Notes under the pieces: generated by a model
The model's database searches: none
Told to the model about the DNA's origin: nothing
What the model saw: only the letters and a program-made list of their open reading frames with translations
Shown: in pieces, positions 1-7,614 of the stretch
Layout of the letters: each line of letters starts with the position of its first letter
How positions within the stretch are numbered: position 1 is the stretch's first letter
Assembly: GCA_036924855.1 (NCBI GenBank)
Contig: JBAGRP010000001.1
Coordinates: 2,356,001 to 2,420,000, forward strand
Direction of reading: 5' to 3'
DNA from: Nitrobacteraceae bacterium AZCC 2146
GTDB lineage: Bacteria > Pseudomonadota > Alphaproteobacteria > Rhizobiales > Xanthobacteraceae
DNA length: 64,000 nt
Made by a program: the position numbers and the translations under genes

Positions 1-614
1 TCGTCATGATCGTTGTGATGATCGAATCGCTGGGCATGTTCCTGGCGCTTGGCGAGATCACCGGCAAGACCATCGACCGCGATGCGCTGACCCGCGGCTT
101 GCGCGCCGACGGCGTCGGCACCGTGCTCGGCGGCATCTTCAACACCTTCCCCTACACCTCGTTCTCGCAGAATGTCGGCCTGGTCGGCATCACCGGCGTA
201 CGCTCGCGCTGGGTCACCATCGCCGGCGGCGCCATCATGCTGGTGCTCGGCCTGCTGCCGAAGATGGCGGCGCTGGTGGAAGCCGTGCCGCTGGTGGTGC
301 TTGGCGGCGCCGGCCTGGTGATGTTTGGCATGGTCGCCGCAACCGGCGCCCGCATCCTCACCGCGGTGGATTTCAAGACCAACCAGCGCAATCTGTTCGT
401 GGTGGCGATCTCGGTGGGCTTCGGCCTGATCCCGCTGGTGGCGCCGAATTTCTTCAAGAACCTGCCGCATGACCTGCAGCCGCTGCTGGAGTCCGGCATT
501 TTGCTTTGCGCGCTGGTCGCGGTGTTGCTCAACGCCTTCTTCAACGGTGTCGGCAGTGCGGCGGAAGCGGAAGCCGACGCCGCTGGGGTGGCATCGGCCG
601 CGCAGCATGTGTGA
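1..614 (+). CDS. NCS2-family purine/nucleobase permease, C-terminal part (5' end outside window)
   Basis: Inner-membrane nucleobase:cation symporter of the NCS2 (uracil-xanthine permease) family; only the last 200 or so residues are present because the frame is open to the left edge. The family signature around SFSQNVGLVGITGV is clear, followed by hydrophobic segments (AGGAIMLVLGLLPKM, VVLGGAGLVMFGMVAATG, a segment near GFGLIPLVAP and a final ILLCALVAVLLNAFF). The residues after the last helix are Ala-rich, as is usual for the cytosolic tail. Because it lies beside urate and allantoin genes, xanthine or urate is the likely substrate (inference). It converges on the minus-strand binding-protein gene that follows. 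Confidence 0.88.
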   Translation, partial: VMIVVMIESLGMFLALGEITGKTIDRDALTRGLRADGVGTVLGGIFNTFPYTSFSQNVGLVGITGVRSRWVTIAGGAIMLVLGLLPKMAALVEAVPLVVLGGAGLVMFGMVAATGARILTAVDFKTNQRNLFVVAISVGFGLIPLVAPNFFKNLPHDLQPLLESGILLCALVAVLLNAFFNGVGSAAEAEADAAGVASAAQHV

Positions 615-617
615 GGA

Positions 618-790
618 CTTAACCTCTCCCGACTTGCGGGGAGAGGTCGATGCCTGAGCGCAGCGAAGGCGTCGGATGAGGGGAGTTCGTGAGTCTCTCT
701 AGCTCCCCCTCACCCGACGCAACAAGCTACGCTTGTCGCGCCACCCTCTCCCCGCCTAGCGAAGCTTTGCTTCGCGGGGCGGGACGAGGG
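618..790. repeat. Intergenic inverted repeats between convergent genes
   Basis: The gap after the permease stop contains a perfect 8-bp stem (CCTCTCCC at 623-630 with GGGAGAGG at 639-646), starting 9 bp after the stop codon. A second inverted pair follows (GTCGGATGAGGGG near 672-684 with CCCCTCACCCGAC near 706-718), then a GC-rich CCTCTCCCCGC/GCGGGGCGGGACGAGGG pair. There is no U-run, so intrinsic termination is only possible. The composition matches the dispersed palindromic repeats common in bradyrhizobial genomes. No gene is evident here. Confidence 0.6.
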
Positions 791-803
791 AAGCAAGCTT
801 TCA

Positions 804-1577
804 TTACTTCACCTTCGGCTCGAGCCCGCTCGCCACAATCACCGGCGCAGCCTGCTTCGAGGCCAGGAACGCAATCAGCGCCTTGCCGGCGTCCGGCTGC
901 GGCGCGGCGCTGGCGAGGCCTGCGGAGAACACCGTGATCTGCTGCAAGGCCGGCGGCAACGGGCCAACGATGTCGATGCCGGCGACCGGCTTGAGTTCGC
1001 TGATCTGCTGGAAGCCGATCTCGGCCATGCCCTGGGCCACGACCTCACCGACCGGGGTCGCCGGGATCTTGCGGGCCTTGCCCTGCATCTGTTCGACAAT
1101 CCCCAGCTTCTGAAACATTTCAGTGCTGACATAGACGCCGCTGGCACTGTCGGAATAGGCAATCGTCGGCGCCGCGAGCAACGCGGCCTTCAGCGTGTCC
1201 GGCGACGAGAGATCGGGCCGCGGGGCGCCCGCCTTCACCGCGACGCCGATCGGCGAATCAGCGAGATCGACGCGGCTGTCGGCGACGACCTTCCCCTTGC
1301 CGACGAGATCGCCAAGCGCATAGCCGACCATGATCAGCACATCGGCCGGCTCGCCGCGCGACAGCCGCATCGGGATCGCCTGCGGCGTCTCGCCCATCGA
1401 CGGCCCATAGGCAGTGACCACGGTGTTGCCCGTCGCCTTCTCGAACTGCGGCACCAGCTCCTTGTAGGCCGCGGTGAAGCCACCGGAGATCATCACCTTG
1501 ACCTCAGCGGCGAACGCGCTTTGCGCCGTGACGAATGTGAACCCTGCAAGCAGCAGCGTGCGAATGATGCGACGCAT
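804..1577 (-). CDS. ModA-like periplasmic substrate-binding protein (orphan)
   Basis: Exported solute-binding protein of the molybdate-binding (ModA, type II periplasmic binding) family, 257 aa. I chose the ATG at 1577 because it begins a standard signal peptide (MRRIIRTLLLAGFTFVTAQSA, cleavage after SAFA) and has a GGGAGGA ribosome site just upstream; an upstream ATG at 1727 would add 50 residues unlike any signal. Mature motifs such as VMISGGFTAAYKELVPQFEKA and the PADVLIMVG segment fit the family. No permease or ATPase gene is adjacent, so it either borrows another transporter or has a binding role. Molybdate is plausible given the molybdenum hydroxylases nearby, but other oxyanions or organic ligands cannot be excluded. 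Confidence 0.82.
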   Translation of the reverse strand: MRRIIRTLLLAGFTFVTAQSAFAAEVKVMISGGFTAAYKELVPQFEKATGNTVVTAYGPSMGETPQAIPMRLSRGEPADVLIMVGYALGDLVGKGKVVADSRVDLADSPIGVAVKAGAPRPDLSSPDTLKAALLAAPTIAYSDSASGVYVSTEMFQKLGIVEQMQGKARKIPATPVGEVVAQGMAEIGFQQISELKPVAGIDIVGPLPPALQQITVFSAGLASAAPQPDAGKALIAFLASKQAAPVIVASGLEPKVK

Positions 1578-1704
1578 GACGTCCTCCCGTTTCTTTTGAT
1601 CGCGCCACCATGTGGCAGCAATCGCCCACCGTTGCGGCGGTGCGGATCTAGCGTAGCTCAGGATGGCTAAGCGCGCCATGCCAGGCGCGCGGGGGTCGCC
1701 TGCG

Positions 1705-2592
1705 TCAGCTTCCCCGATAGGTCGCATAGCTCCACGGCGTCACCAGCAAGGGCACGTGGAGATGGCCTTCGGGGTCGGACACCGAAAACCGCAGCGGGAT
1801 CTGGTCGAGGAATGGCGGATCGGACATCGGCACGCCCTGCTCGGAAAAATAGCTGCCGACCTTGAAGGTCAGCTCATAGCGCCCGATCGGCACCGGGCGG
1901 CCGCCGATCAAAGGCACATCGGTGCGGCCATCCTGGTTGGTCACGGCGCGCGCGATGACGCGGCTGGCGCCCAAGTCTGACAGTTCCACCAGTTCGACCG
2001 CGATGCCGGCCGCCGGTCGGCCGCTGTGGGTATCGAGCACATGGGTCGACAGCCGGCCATGCACTTTCAGTGGATGATCGCCTTTCACGAGCAGATCGAC
2101 GCGCAGCGCCGCGATCTTGCAGATCTCCGCGAGCGACGTCGCGATTTCCGTGGTCTTGTCGTTCGGCAGCCTTCGCGCGAAATCGCGCAGGATGGAATCC
2201 TTGGTATGGCGGCGGACGCAGACGATGTAGGGAATGCCGAACTTTTCGCGATAGGCGTTGTTGACGCGCTCGAAGGCTTCGTATTCGGCGTCCGACAGCC
2301 GGTCCAGCCCGACGCCGTTCTGCTCGGCGCTGGACTCCGCCGTCAACCCCGCGTCGCGCTGGGTCTTGTTGGCGAGATCGGGATGCGCCTTGATCAGCAC
2401 CAGCCGCAACTCCTCGCCTGCGCCATCCACTGCCGCCTTCATCGCCGCGAACAATTGTGTGACGCCGCTGAACGGCCGGCTATCCGCCGCCTTCTCCGCG
2501 ATCCATGGCGAGTACTCAAAAATATTCGCCAGCGCCGCGACGAAATCCGCCTTGCTGCAGTCGTTCAGTTCGGCGAGCGTCTTTTCCGGCAT
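1705..2592 (-). CDS. uraD/uraH: Fused OHCU decarboxylase / 5-hydroxyisourate hydrolase
   Basis: Bifunctional urate-degradation enzyme, 295 aa. Residues 1-170 are the all-helical 2-oxo-4-hydroxy-4-carboxy-5-ureidoimidazoline decarboxylase domain (catalytic His70 in KAHPDL, Glu90 in SAEQNG). Residues 177-295 are the transthyretin-like hydroxyisourate hydrolase, with His184 in LSTHVLD, the HLHVPLLVTPWSYAT stretch and the diagnostic C-terminal YRGS. The hydrolase opens 5-hydroxyisourate and the decarboxylase gives S-allantoin, which PuuE next door would use. The domain order matches the plant transthyretin-like protein fusion; most bacteria have two genes. The stop overlaps nothing downstream, and its start lies 7 bp after the puuE stop. 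Confidence 0.95.
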   Translation of the reverse strand: MPEKTLAELNDCSKADFVAALANIFEYSPWIAEKAADSRPFSGVTQLFAAMKAAVDGAGEELRLVLIKAHPDLANKTQRDAGLTAESSAEQNGVGLDRLSDAEYEAFERVNNAYREKFGIPYIVCVRRHTKDSILRDFARRLPNDKTTEIATSLAEICKIAALRVDLLVKGDHPLKVHGRLSTHVLDTHSGRPAAGIAVELVELSDLGASRVIARAVTNQDGRTDVPLIGGRPVPIGRYELTFKVGSYFSEQGVPMSDPPFLDQIPLRFSVSDPEGHLHVPLLVTPWSYATYRGS

Positions 2593-2598
2593 GTGCGA

Positions 2599-3534
2599 TT
2601 ATCCGATGGGGCGTGCGTCGGCGGCGAGATGTTTCAGGTTGGCGTGCCAGTGTTTTGCGATATCCAGCCGCGTTGGCACCCAGACCTTGTCGTGGCTCAT
2701 GATGTAATCGAGAAACCGCGCGAGCGCCGCGGCGCGGCCGGGCCGGCCGACGACGCGGCAATGCAGCCCCACCGACATCATCCTCGGTGCCGTCTTGCCC
2801 TCGGCATAGAGCACGTCAAAGCTATCCTTCAGATAGGTGTAGAACTGGTCGCCGCCGCCAAAACCCTGCGGGTTGACGAAGCGCATGTCGTTGGCATCGA
2901 GGCTATATGGAATCATCAGTTGCGGGCCGGCCGGTCCCTTGATCCAGTACGGTAGATCGTCGGCATAGGTATCGCACAGATACATGAAGCCGCCGGCTTC
3001 CATCAGCAGCCGGTTGGTATTGATCGAACTGCGCCCGGTGTACCAGCCGAGCGGACGCGCGCCGGTGGCCTCGGTATGGACGCGGATAGCGTCCGCGATC
3101 TCGACGCGCTCCTCGACTTCCGACATGTCCTTGTGCTCGATCCATTTGAGGCTGTGGCTGGCGATGTCCCAGCCCGCCTCCTGCATCGCCGCGACGATCT
3201 CGGGATTGCGCATCAACGCGGTGGCGACGCCAAACACGGTGGTCGGCAGCTTGCGCTCGGTGAACATCCGCCACAGCCGCCAGAAGCCGGCGCGCGAGCC
3301 ATATTCGAACATCGATTCGATATTGGCGTGGCGCTGCCCCGGCCAGGGCTGCGCGCCCAATACGTCGGACAAGAACGCCTCCGAGGCGCGGTCGCCATGC
3401 AGGATGTTGTTCTCGCCGCCCTCCTCGAAATTGACCACGAACTGCACAGCGACGCGGGCGCCGCCCGGCCACTGCGGATCGGGCGGATTGCGGCCGTAGC
3501 CGCGGAGGTCGCGGGGATATTCGGTCTCGGCCAT
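2599..3534 (-). CDS. puuE: Allantoinase, PuuE type (polysaccharide-deacetylase fold)
   Basis: Cytoplasmic metal-independent allantoinase of the PuuE/NodB-like family, 311 aa, hydrolysing allantoin to allantoate. Recognisable features are NFEEGGENNILHGD near residues 35-48, the FEYGSRAGFWRLWRMF block, DIASHSLKWIEH, GWYTGRSS and the C-terminal GRPGRAAALARFLDYI. I start it at the ATG at 3534: the stop of the upstream DUF3830 gene and this start share one base (TGATG), indicating translational coupling. An ATG at 3573 lies inside the upstream gene and is less likely. It sits directly upstream of the fused uraD/uraH gene, completing urate to allantoate except for the first oxidation step. Confidence 0.93.
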   Translation of the reverse strand: MAETEYPRDLRGYGRNPPDPQWPGGARVAVQFVVNFEEGGENNILHGDRASEAFLSDVLGAQPWPGQRHANIESMFEYGSRAGFWRLWRMFTERKLPTTVFGVATALMRNPEIVAAMQEAGWDIASHSLKWIEHKDMSEVEERVEIADAIRVHTEATGARPLGWYTGRSSINTNRLLMEAGGFMYLCDTYADDLPYWIKGPAGPQLMIPYSLDANDMRFVNPQGFGGGDQFYTYLKDSFDVLYAEGKTAPRMMSVGLHCRVVGRPGRAAALARFLDYIMSHDKVWVPTRLDIAKHWHANLKHLAADARPIG

Positions 3535-3947
3535 CACACGATCTCGAAGCGGACTTTCTGCGCGCCCTTCCACAGCACGGTCTTGCCCATCTCTTTCAGG
3601 CTTTCGAGATTCGACGTCAACGTGATGAAATGATTGCCGGCAAGCTGGCCCATCTTGCTGGCGAAATGCACGCCGCTATAGGCCAGCAGGATCTCGGTCT
3701 CACTGATGCCGCCGGGATACAGGATGACATGGCCGGGCGCGGGATAGCTGGTGTGGTTTTCATAGGGCACGCCGAAGTCGAGATCGCCGAGCGGCATCCA
3801 CACCCCCTCGCCGCTCCAGCGCACATGGATCGCCTGGCTGTCGAACGGCATCGCCTTCTTGAACGCCGCGCAGGTTTTCGGCGCCAGTTCCTCCTCGAAC
3901 TTCGCGTTGAAGGTGAAGTCGCCGACGTGGACTAGAAGCTGGCTCAT
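3534..3947 (-). CDS. DUF3830 family protein (cyclophilin-like fold)
   Basis: Small cytoplasmic protein of 137 aa that I recognise as DUF3830. The family pattern is obvious: an N-terminal beta strand (LLVHVGDFTFNAKFEEELAP), KTCAAFKKAMPF, IHVRWSGEGVWMPLGDLDFG, YENHTSYPAPGHVILYPGG, ISETEILLAYSG and ASKMGQLAGNHF. No biochemical function is known to me. It is the first gene of the urate/allantoin operon and is translationally coupled to puuE through TGATG. The start at 3947 matches the start of homology; the longer in-frame opening to 4118 gives atypical sequence. Confidence 0.82.
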   Translation of the reverse strand: MSQLLVHVGDFTFNAKFEEELAPKTCAAFKKAMPFDSQAIHVRWSGEGVWMPLGDLDFGVPYENHTSYPAPGHVILYPGGISETEILLAYSGVHFASKMGQLAGNHFITLTSNLESLKEMGKTVLWKGAQKVRFEIV

Positions 3948-4162
3948 CCGGATGATCTCATGAATTGGCGTGAATAAAGGACAATGACGAAGCCAGATGA
4001 CAGCGGAGAATGGACAAAGCAAGGACCATTCCAGCTGAAACCGGCAGGTTCCCCGACACTGCCGCAATCGCCGGGCGGAGGCAATCCGTCTGAAAAATGG
4101 GCTGTCGCGGGCGGCCAAAATCGGTTTTGCTTGGGCACCTATCCAGCGACGGAGCGAGCGGC

Positions 4163-5179
4163 ATGAACGGACTTGGTGGCCTCAACAAATCGCCGGAAGG
4201 CGTCGTCATCGGGCTGGTGCAACTGCAATTGCCGGTGGTGGTCACGAAGGAGGACCTGGCGCGGCAGACCGAGAAAATCGTCACTATGGTCGGCAAGGCG
4301 CGGCGTAATTTGGGCACCATGGACCTCGTCGTGTTCCCGGAATATGCGCTGCACGGCCTGTCGATGGACACCAATCCGGCGATCATGTGCCGGCTCGACG
4401 GCCCGGAGGTCGCGGCCTTCAAGAAGGCCTGCGTGGACAACAGGATCTGGGGCTGCTTCTCGATCATGGAGTTCAACCCCGATGGCAACCCGTATAATTC
4501 CGGCCTGATCATCGACGACCTCGGCGAGATCAAGCTGTACTATCGCAAATTCCATCCGTGGATTCCGGTCGAGCCGTGGGAGCCCGGCAATGTCGGCATT
4601 CCCGTCATAGACGGGCCGAAAGGTGCAAAACTGGCGCTGATCATCTGCCACGACGGCATGTTCCCGGAGATGGCGCGGGAATGCGCCTACAAGGGCGCCG
4701 AGATCATGATCCGCACCGCCGGCTACACCGCGCCGATCCGCGACAGCTGGCGCTTCACCAACCAGGCCAACGCGTTCCAGAACCTGATGGTCACCGCCAA
4801 TGTCTGCATGTGCGGCTCTGACGGCTCGTTCGATTCGATGGGCGAAGGCATGATCGTGAATTTCGACGGCAGCGTCATCGCCCACGGCACCACCGGCCGC
4901 GCCGACGAGATCATCACCGCGGAGGTGCGCCCCGACCTGGTGCGCGAGGCGCGGATCCACTGGGGCGTCGAGAACAACATCTACCAGCTCTGGCACCGCG
5001 GTTATGTGGCGGTGAAAGGCGGCGCGATGGACTGCCCCTATACCTTCATGCAGGACATGGTCGCCGGCACGTACCGCTTGCCGTGGGAAGACCAGGTCAA
5101 GGTCACCGACGGCACGTCATGCGGGTATCCGACGCCGACAAGGGTGTTCCGGCAGCCGCGGGCGAAGGCAGCGGAATAA
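4163..5179 (+). CDS. amiF: Formamidase (nitrilase superfamily)
   Basis: Carbon-nitrogen hydrolase, 338 aa, very similar in layout to AmiF formamidase, which converts formamide to formate and ammonia. The nitrilase catalytic triad is visible: Glu60 in VVFPEYALHG, Lys129 in LYYRKFHPW and Cys162 in LIICHDGMFPE. The C-terminal WGVENNIYQLWHRGYVAVKGG and YRLPWEDQVKVTDG blocks are characteristic of the amidase/formamidase branch. I use the ATG at 4163, where homology begins (MNGLGGLNKSPEGVVIG). It is divergent from the urate operon with about 215 bp between starts, so the two may share a regulatory region. Aliphatic amidase activity on other small amides is possible. Confidence 0.9.
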   Translation: MNGLGGLNKSPEGVVIGLVQLQLPVVVTKEDLARQTEKIVTMVGKARRNLGTMDLVVFPEYALHGLSMDTNPAIMCRLDGPEVAAFKKACVDNRIWGCFSIMEFNPDGNPYNSGLIIDDLGEIKLYYRKFHPWIPVEPWEPGNVGIPVIDGPKGAKLALIICHDGMFPEMARECAYKGAEIMIRTAGYTAPIRDSWRFTNQANAFQNLMVTANVCMCGSDGSFDSMGEGMIVNFDGSVIAHGTTGRADEIITAEVRPDLVREARIHWGVENNIYQLWHRGYVAVKGGAMDCPYTFMQDMVAGTYRLPWEDQVKVTDGTSCGYPTPTRVFRQPRAKAAE

Positions 5180-5189
5180 CACCGACGTC

Positions 5190-5301
5190 GTCATCCTGAG
5201 GTGCTCGCCGACTTCGGCGAGCCTCGAAGGATGCGGCCACGCGCGCAGTGCCCGCCGCCGCCCTTCGAGACGCGCGCGAGAGCGCGCTCCTCAGGGTGAC
5301 G
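5190..5301. repeat. Intergenic palindromic repeat (GTCATCCTGAGG type)
   Basis: An imperfect long inverted repeat: CGTCATCCTGAGGTGCTCGCC at the left end and GCGCTCCTCAGGGTGACGG at the right end, with an internal hairpin (GCTCGCCGACTTCGGCGAGC). It lies between the convergent formamidase and binding-protein genes and resembles dispersed repeats of bradyrhizobia. No coding potential is supported. Confidence 0.6.
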
Positions 5302-5379
5302 GCTCATTTGGATCGCGTGGATTGCAGCGGCACCACCGGGCTCAGCAGTCGCCCCCGCAAAAGCAGTGCGTCCTGGCTC

Positions 5380-5458
5380 CGTCCTGCCCGGCCCTGTGCC
5401 GGGCATCCACGTTCCTGCAGAACATCGTGGATGGCCGGGACAAGCCCGGCCATGACGG
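5380..5458. repeat. Intergenic palindromic repeat (CCGTCCTGCCCGG type)
   Basis: A second type of inverted repeat in the same gap: CCGTCCTGCCCGGCC on the left pairs with GCCCGGCCATGACGG on the right, with an inner arm ATCCACG/CGTGGAT. It ends 8 bp before the minus-strand binding-protein stop codon and could form a terminator-like structure for either convergent transcript. Confidence 0.6.
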
Positions 5459-5465
5459 TAACTTC

Positions 5466-6452
5466 CTACTTCATCGCGTCGGTGATCGCGGTCGTCGTCG
5501 CGCCTTCCGGTTTCTTGGTAATGACCGGATCGGAGCCGCCGGCCATCAGCGTGGCCACCGTGCGCTCATAGTCCTTCGGATCGAGCTTGCCGTCGGCGGG
5601 GCCGAGCAGCTTGGCGATTTCCGTCATCATCCGCTTCTGGTCCTTCTCGGTCTTGGCGCCGGTGGAATCGCCGGCGAGGATGATCTTCACGGCTTCATCC
5701 GGATGCGCCTTGGCGTACTCCCAGCCCTTCATCGAGGCCTTGACGAATTTCGCCATCTTGGCGACGAAGGCGGGATCCTTGAGGTTCTTCTCGAGCACGT
5801 AGAGACCATCCTCCAGCGTGGCGACACCCTCGTCCTCATATTTGAAGACCACGAGCTGGCTCGGCTTGTAGCCGCCATCGATCACCTGCCAGTATTCGTT
5901 ATAGGACATGGTGGAGACGCAGTCGGCCTGCTTCTGCAGGATCGGATCGACGTTGAAGCCCTGCTTGATGATCTTGATGCCATCCTTGGAGCCATCGGTC
6001 TTGTAGCCCAGCTTCGACATCCACGACAGGAACGGATATTCGTTGCCGCCGTACCAGATGCCGACGGTCTTGCCCTTCAAATCAGTGGGCTTCTTGATGC
6101 CGGTATCGGCGCGGCAGGTCAGCATCAGGCCGGACTTCTTGAAGGTCTGCGAGATGTTGACCAGCGGCACGCCCTTTTCGCGCGACGCCAAGGCCGACGG
6201 CATCCAGTCCACCACCACATCGGCGCCGCCGCCGGCGATCACCTGCGGCGGCGCAACATCGGGGCCGCCCGGCTTGATGGTGACGTCGAGCCCGGCTTCC
6301 TTGTAGAAGCCCTTCTCCTTGGCGACGAAGTAACCGGCGAACTGGGCCTGCGAGACCCATTTCAGCTGGATCGTCACCTTGTCCGCCGCCTGCGCCGACG
6401 CAAGCGACAGTCCCATCGTCATGCCTACCGTCAGTGCAATGATCTTTTTCAT
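5466..6452 (-). CDS. ABC importer substrate-binding protein (NMT1/THI5-like)
   Basis: Periplasmic binding protein of the NMT1/ThiY-like family, 328 aa. The start at 6452 gives a signal peptide (MKKIIALTVGMTMGLSLASA, cleavage near AQA) and has a GGAG site upstream. The mature start VTIQLKWVSQAQFAGYFVAKEKGFYKEAGLDV is the family hallmark, and CRADTGIKKPTDLKGKTVGIW and NVDPILQKQADCVSTMSYNEYW follow. Family members bind pyrimidine-like, taurine-like or aromatic ligands; the surroundings suggest a nitrogen heterocycle or ureide. It is the last gene of a four-gene minus-strand operon (ATPase, two permeases, binding protein). Confidence 0.92.
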   Translation of the reverse strand: MKKIIALTVGMTMGLSLASAQAADKVTIQLKWVSQAQFAGYFVAKEKGFYKEAGLDVTIKPGGPDVAPPQVIAGGGADVVVDWMPSALASREKGVPLVNISQTFKKSGLMLTCRADTGIKKPTDLKGKTVGIWYGGNEYPFLSWMSKLGYKTDGSKDGIKIIKQGFNVDPILQKQADCVSTMSYNEYWQVIDGGYKPSQLVVFKYEDEGVATLEDGLYVLEKNLKDPAFVAKMAKFVKASMKGWEYAKAHPDEAVKIILAGDSTGAKTEKDQKRMMTEIAKLLGPADGKLDPKDYERTVATLMAGGSDPVITKKPEGATTTAITDAMK

Positions 6453-6483
6453 ATAAAACTCCGGAAGCTGAGAACCCGCCGAA

Positions 6484-7614
6484 CTAGGTTCGAATGGATG
6501 GATGCCAGAAAGTGGTCGCGCGTTCGGCCAGCGCGACAAGTCCGTAAAAAACCATGCCGGCGATGGCGGCGAGCGCGATCTCCGCCCACACCATGTCGAG
6601 CGCCATGCGCCCGGCTTCCGTCGAGATCCGGAAGCCGATGCCTTGCGTCGGCGTGCCGAAGAACTCCGCGACGATGGCGCCGATCAGCGCCAGCGTGGCG
6701 TTGATCTTCAGCGCGTTGAAGATGAACGGCAGCGCCGCCGGCAGATAGAGCTTTGTCAATGTCTGCGGGTAGCTCGCGCCATAGGAGCGCATCAGGTCGC
6801 GCTCGATATGCCCGGAGGCGGAAAGCCCCGCGAGCGTGTTCACCAGCATCGGGAAGAACGTCACCAACGCCACCACCGCGGCCTTCGATGGCCAGTCGAA
6901 GCCGAACCACATCACCATGATCGGGGCGACGCCGACCAGCGGCAGCGCCGAGAAGAAGTTGCCGAGCAGCAATAGCCCGCGGCCGAGGAATTCGAAGCGA
7001 TGCGCCAGGATCGCCACCAGCAATCCGGCGCCGCAGCCGATCACATAGCCGATCAGCACGCCGCGAATGAAGGTCTGGACGAAATCGCCTGATAGCACCG
7101 GCAGCGACACCGCGAATTTTGCAGCCGCCGCGCTGGGCGACGGCAGCAGCACGGACGGCACGCCAGCACCGCGCACCAGCACTTCCCAGAGATAGAACAC
7201 CACGATGCCGAACAGCAGCGGGATCGCGAGGTCGAGCGCCCGACGCGCGAAGGCATCGCGCGGCTTCAGGGCCGCCAGCACCATCACGCAAAGCCCGGAC
7301 GCCAGCCAGACCGCCAGCACGATCATCCAGAACCCCGAAGCCGCAGAACCGGCAATGCCCGGGTCCCGCAGAAGTAGAAGCGTCATCGTCGCTGCGCAGA
7401 TCGCCCCGGCGAATCCGAAAGCGATGGCGACGGCGCCACCGAAGCCGGCGGCGATTCCGAACAGCAGTGTCACCACCGCGGTGAGCAGAAACATCAGCGG
7501 CCGCGCCATCAAGGCGGCCACCGGCTGCGACGACAACGACATCGGCAGCAGCAACACCAGCAGCACACTCACCGCCGACAGAATGAACCCCAATCGAAGT
7601 TGGCGCGCGTTCAT
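6484..7614 (-). CDS. ABC importer permease with extra N-terminal membrane domain
   Basis: Inner-membrane permease of the SsuC/TauC/ThiX type, 376 aa. The C-terminal 245 residues are the usual binding-protein-dependent permease domain (FYLWEVLVRGAGVPSVLLPSP, then the EAA-like loop RDLMRSYGASYPQTLTKLYLPAALPFIFNALKI). The first 120 residues contain about four further hydrophobic helices (LGFILSAVSVLLVLLLP, FLLTAVVTLLFGIAAGF, IAFGFAGAICAATMTLLLL, FWMIVLAVWLASGLCVMV) not found in a normal permease of about 255 aa. Its ATG overlaps the TGA of the upstream permease gene by four bases (ATGA), supporting this start. Confidence 0.9.
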   Translation of the reverse strand: MNARQLRLGFILSAVSVLLVLLLPMSLSSQPVAALMARPLMFLLTAVVTLLFGIAAGFGGAVAIAFGFAGAICAATMTLLLLRDPGIAGSAASGFWMIVLAVWLASGLCVMVLAALKPRDAFARRALDLAIPLLFGIVVFYLWEVLVRGAGVPSVLLPSPSAAAAKFAVSLPVLSGDFVQTFIRGVLIGYVIGCGAGLLVAILAHRFEFLGRGLLLLGNFFSALPLVGVAPIMVMWFGFDWPSKAAVVALVTFFPMLVNTLAGLSASGHIERDLMRSYGASYPQTLTKLYLPAALPFIFNALKINATLALIGAIVAEFFGTPTQGIGFRISTEAGRMALDMVWAEIALAAIAGMVFYGLVALAERATTFWHPSIRT

